Assembly (NCBI GenBank): GCA_902762615.1 | Contig: CACWOX010000039.1 | Location: forward strand, 1-35,049 | Reading direction: 5' to 3' | Length of the DNA: 35,049 nucleotides | Source: an uncultured Ruminococcus sp. | GTDB lineage: Bacteria; Bacillota; Clostridia; Oscillospirales; Acutalibacteraceae | In this document: positions 32,783 to 35,049 of the stretch, piece after piece | How positions within the stretch are numbered: the stretch's first letter is position 1 | Layout of the letters: every line of letters starts with the position of its first letter | Notes under the pieces: generated by a model | What the model was told of the DNA's origin: nothing | Databases searched by the model: none | Seen by the model: only the letters and a program-made list of their open reading frames with translations | Position numbers and translations under genes: made by a program

Positions 32783-33388
32783 ATGAGCGATTTCACACAC
32801 GGACAAAAAAACAGCCGCGATTTCTACCTCTGCGACGGTCTGGAAGCTTCTGAAAAGCTGCTCGGCAAGATACTGGTGCATGATTCTCCCGAAGGGCGCA
32901 CTGCCGGCAGGATCGTCGAGCTGGAAGCCTACATGGGCGAGAGCGACAGGGGATGCCACGCATACGGCGGCAGGCGCACGCAGCGCACCGAAATCATGTA
33001 CGCCGAGGGCGGACACGCCTATGTCTATCTGATCTACGGAATGTACTGCTGCATGAATGTCATCGTCAACCGTCAGGACATTCCGCACTGTATTTTTCTC
33101 AGAGCGCTGGAGCCGGTGGAAGGCATTGATCTTATGAAAAAGCGGCGGGACACAGACAAACGGAAGAACCTCTGCAGCGGTCCCGGCAAGCTCTGCATAG
33201 CCATGGGAATAGACAAGACGCTCTACGGAGAGGATCTCTGCGGCGACAGGCTGTGGATAGAGGATGACGGGTTCAGACCGGAGATGGTTCGCGGCAGACG
33301 CATTAACATCGACTACGCGGGCGAGGACGCGGAGCGCGAATGGCGCTTCGCGGTGAAGGGAAGCAATTTCCTGTCGGCGAAAATATAA
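32783..33388 (+). CDS. 3-methyladenine DNA glycosylase, AAG/Mpg family
   Basis: A 201-aa base excision repair enzyme that removes alkylated and deaminated purines. Motifs: FYLCDGLEASEKLLGKILVH, RIVELEAYMGESDRGCHAYG with the catalytic Glu and the conserved tail, YAEGGHAYVYLIYGMYCCMN (the intercalating Tyr region) and SGPGKLCIAMGI. Length is normal for bacterial AAG. I chose the ATG at 32783, about 11 bases after GAGG. It starts 13 bases after the VanY-like gene, so they are likely co-transcribed despite unrelated roles. It ends at a terminator with a tandem-repeat loop. Confidence 0.95.
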   Translation: MSDFTHGQKNSRDFYLCDGLEASEKLLGKILVHDSPEGRTAGRIVELEAYMGESDRGCHAYGGRRTQRTEIMYAEGGHAYVYLIYGMYCCMNVIVNRQDIPHCIFLRALEPVEGIDLMKKRRDTDKRKNLCSGPGKLCIAMGIDKTLYGEDLCGDRLWIEDDGFRPEMVRGRRINIDYAGEDAEREWRFAVKGSNFLSAKI

Positions 33389-33409
33389 TAAATGCTTGAC
33401 AAAAATTAG

Positions 33410-33471
33410 ACACGCCGAAAACTAAGCTAACTAGCTAACTAAGCTAACATAGTTTCCAGCGTGTTTTTTTA
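33410..33471 (+). terminator. Terminator between the glycosylase and the XRE gene, with repeat loop
   Basis: ACACGC (33410-33415) pairs with GCGTGT (33459-33464), with a second helix of GAAA and CT against AGTTTC inside. TTTTTTT follows. The loop (33421-33450) contains a TAAGCTAAC repeat. Convergent genes probably share it. Confidence 0.8.
33423..33448 (+). repeat. TAAGCTAAC repeat in terminator loop
   Basis: Three head-to-tail units: TAAGCTAAC, TAGCTAAC, TAAGCTAAC (9, 8 and 9 bases). The alternation of 9- and 8-base units and the TAAGC core match the tract at 7808-7877. Confidence 0.8.
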
Positions 33472-33762
33472 CTATTTGCAATTCTTCTTTCGCAGCGTTT
33501 GAATCGTAATCAATAGAAATTCCATATCGTCTTCATTGAGGTCAGAGACGTCGATCATTTTTCTATGTGTAATCCCCAATAAATAGTCCGACGTTACATG
33601 AAATATATCCGTTAACTGTATCAGTACATCCGGCGAGGGAGTTCTTTCCTGACGTTCATAATAGGAAACCACGGATTTTGTAATGCCGAGACGTTTAGCA
33701 AGATCGGTTTGTGTCATGCCTGCTTCTTTGCGCAGGCTTTTTAATTTATCTCCAAAATTCAC
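33472..33762 (-). CDS. XRE-family helix-turn-helix regulator
   Basis: A 96-aa DNA-binding regulator with a Cro/C1-type HTH at residues about 5-60: LKSLRKEAGMTQTDLAKRLG, ITKSVVSYYERQERTPSPDV, LIQLTDIFHVTSDYLLG. A short helical C-terminus (DLNEDDMEFLLITIQTLRKK) may dimerise. I chose the GTG at 33762, eight bases after AGGAG, giving MNFGDKLKSL; upstream Met codons lack a ribosome site. It is divergent from the ligase gene, whose promoter lies only about 75 bases away, so it may control that gene. Confidence 0.88.
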   Translation of the reverse strand: MNFGDKLKSLRKEAGMTQTDLAKRLGITKSVVSYYERQERTPSPDVLIQLTDIFHVTSDYLLGITHRKMIDVSDLNEDDMEFLLITIQTLRKKNCK

Positions 33763-33836
33763 TGCATTCACTCCTATCATATGAATATAGTTTACGGGAA
33801 AATATATTATTTTAGTCAATATAAGTATTAAAATAG

Positions 33837-33865
33837 TTGACAAGGGCCAGATTGGCTGTTATAAT
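33837..33865 (+). promoter_or_regulatory. Promoter of the acyl-CoA ligase gene
   Basis: -35 TTGACA (33837-33842), 17-base spacer, -10 TATAAT (33860-33865): consensus in both elements. A copy of TTGAC in the opposite orientation (GTCAA, 33816-33820) faces it across 16 bases, so the XRE gene may have its own -35 there or the pair may be an operator. Confidence 0.8.
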
Positions 33866-33907
33866 ATCAAAAGTAACGTAACCATGAAAAAGGAGAATAT
33901 AAATATT

Positions 33908-35005
33908 ATGGGCAAAGAAAAAATGACCGGATTTCCCTCCATCGACAAGCCGTGGCTGAAATATTACCCCGAAGGCGCGGAAAACCGTCCTATGTCGCAG
34001 AAAACGCTCTATCAGTGTATTTTTGACGCAAACAAAGACCATGAGGGCGATTATGCGTTCAATTATTTCGGTAGACGCATTACATACGGTACGCTCTTTG
34101 ACGAAATTGACCGCTGCGCCAAGGCGCTGCTGCGGCTGGGAGTGAAGCCTGACGACACCGTGACGATCATGGGGCTTGCGTCGCCGGAGACCTTTTACTG
34201 CGCCTACGCCTGCAGCAAAATCGGTGCGATCATCAACCTCATCAGCGTGCTTGCCGGAGAACAGGAGCTGGTGCATTATCTCAACGAGGCAAAGTCCGAG
34301 GTCTTCATCGCGCTTGACCTTTTCAATGACAAAATCATCAAGGCACTGCCCGAAACCAAAGTGAAAACCGTGGTCAACATGAGCCTTGCGCAGAGTATGC
34401 CGCTGCACATCAAGGCTGTTTTTAATAGGAAGACAAAGGCGGTTAATTGTTCCGATTTTATATCATGGAACGATTTCACCGCGCTTGCGGAGGGGCAGCC
34501 GCCCGTTGAAGTTTTCAATTATGTGCCGAACAGATTTTCCTACTTAGCCCACACAGGCGGCACGACGGGCGAGCCGAAAGGCGTTATGCTGAGCGACGAC
34601 GCCCTCAATGGAGTTGCAGATGAATATAGGAATATATTTGATCACAAGAGTCAGGAAAGGTATTTAAATGGAATTGTACCGTTTGTTGTTTACGGATTTC
34701 TTGTAAATTCCCATATTCCGCTTTCTCTTGATCTTGAAACTATAATTATTCCAAAGGTTGACGCAAGTAAATTGCCTGAAATAATACTGAAAAATAAAAT
34801 CAACTTTATTTCAGTTGTTCCTCCATATTTGGAATACTTTCCTAAAAGTCATAAGGTGTTAAAATCCAATTTATCATTTCTTAAGGTGCTTGCGGTTGGC
34901 GGCGACGGATTGACTGAGGAATTAGAAGACAACTTAAATGCTGTATTAACTAATCCTTTCCCAATTCGCCGTACTATACAAAACAGCGAAATTGATATGA
35001 AATAG
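33908..35005 (+). pseudogene. Truncated, mosaic AMP-dependent acyl-CoA ligase
   Basis: An adenylate-forming enzyme (acyl-CoA synthetase type) that stops at 365 residues, whereas the family is usually 500-600. Present: DYAFNYFGRRITYGTLFDEI, GAIINLISVLAGEQELVHYL, and the ATP-binding loop YLAHTGGTTGEPKGVMLS (about 212-229), then LAVGGDGLTEELEDNLNA (about 328-345). Missing: the YGxTE motif, the hinge and the C-terminal Lys domain, so it cannot complete catalysis alone. The last 18 residues (TNPFPIRRTIQNS...) do not resemble the family. Composition changes sharply to AT-rich after about 34612, suggesting recombination with another ligase gene. Start: ATG 33908, 12 bases after GGAG, rather than the ATG at 33884, which precedes that site. 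Confidence 0.75.
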
Positions 35006-35049
35006 TGTCTGAACGCTATGCGTTTTCCAACAATTTCTTAAAATTGAGT
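35006..35049. other. Right edge of window, no gene
   Basis: AT-rich sequence after the broken ligase. It contains the palindrome AACGCTATGCGTT (35015-35027) and resembles imperfectly a stretch at 10238-10262 in the gap between yolD and the polymerase gene. It may be the end of a small inserted element. Confidence 0.3.

Overview
The window reads as a low-to-mid GC Gram-positive anaerobe of the Clostridia, most like Ruminococcus or another Oscillospiraceae. The reasons are strong AGGAGG-type ribosome binding sites, TTGACA/TATAAT promoters, many intrinsic terminators, YolD with a UvrX-like Y-family polymerase, an IreB (UPF0297) gene, LCP-family and VanY-type wall enzymes, and surface proteins ending in a membrane anchor, two of them with a PxTGE sortase-type motif. 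No tRNA, rRNA, CRISPR array, transposase or phage gene was seen. The taxon is inferred from gene content only.

Layout. 1-861: the stub of a sortase-anchored surface protein overlapping a sortase-like gene that has lost its catalytic His, Cys and Arg. 1132-6685: a two-gene unit of a 140-aa protein and a 1700-aa DUF4132-type protein. 6723-7796: an AT-rich acyltransferase-3 gene, followed by a short tandem repeat. 8037-9593: a beta-helix surface protein. 9778-11831 (minus): Y-family polymerase and YolD. 12050-13502 (minus): an NAGPA-type phosphodiester glycosidase and a membrane protein. 13693-15087 (minus): a membrane-anchored surface protein. 15088-15421: a divergent promoter region with strong RNA hairpins. 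15422-17225: leuC-leuD. 17478-19372: a leucine-rich-repeat surface protein whose signal peptide is out of frame with its only good ATG. 19522-20276 (minus): a small conserved protein and orphan ireB. 20530-23411: DUF6106-like membrane protein, nnr (NAD(P)HX repair) and rpe. 23484-28704 (minus): small protein, M23 peptidase, GNAT, YdcF/DUF218, MscS and a SpoIIQ-like M23 protein. 28908-31552: degenerate MNT, HEPN and LCP genes. 31687-33388: VanY-like carboxypeptidase and 3-methyladenine glycosylase. 33472-33762 (minus): an XRE regulator. 33908-35005: a mosaic, 3'-truncated acyl-CoA ligase.

How it fits together. Most of the window serves the cell envelope: wall hydrolases (two M23, one M15), an LCP ligase, IreB, MscS, YdcF/ElyC-like, an O-acyltransferase, NAGPA and four surface proteins. 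It is interleaved with housekeeping genes (leuCD, nnr-rpe) and DNA repair (polymerase-YolD, AAG glycosylase).

The points most worth a second look are: (a) the DUF4132 plus small-protein pair, where the small partner has a layout like a beta-grasp fold; (b) an MNT-HEPN pair in which both catalytic motifs are missing, coupled to an LCP gene; (c) a pseudo-sortase beside a sortase-substrate tail; (d) a family of TAAGC-core short tandem repeats at four transcript 3' ends, two of them inside terminator loops; (e) a mosaic, truncated ligase at the right edge; and (f) a surface-protein gene that may be off by one nucleotide at its start.
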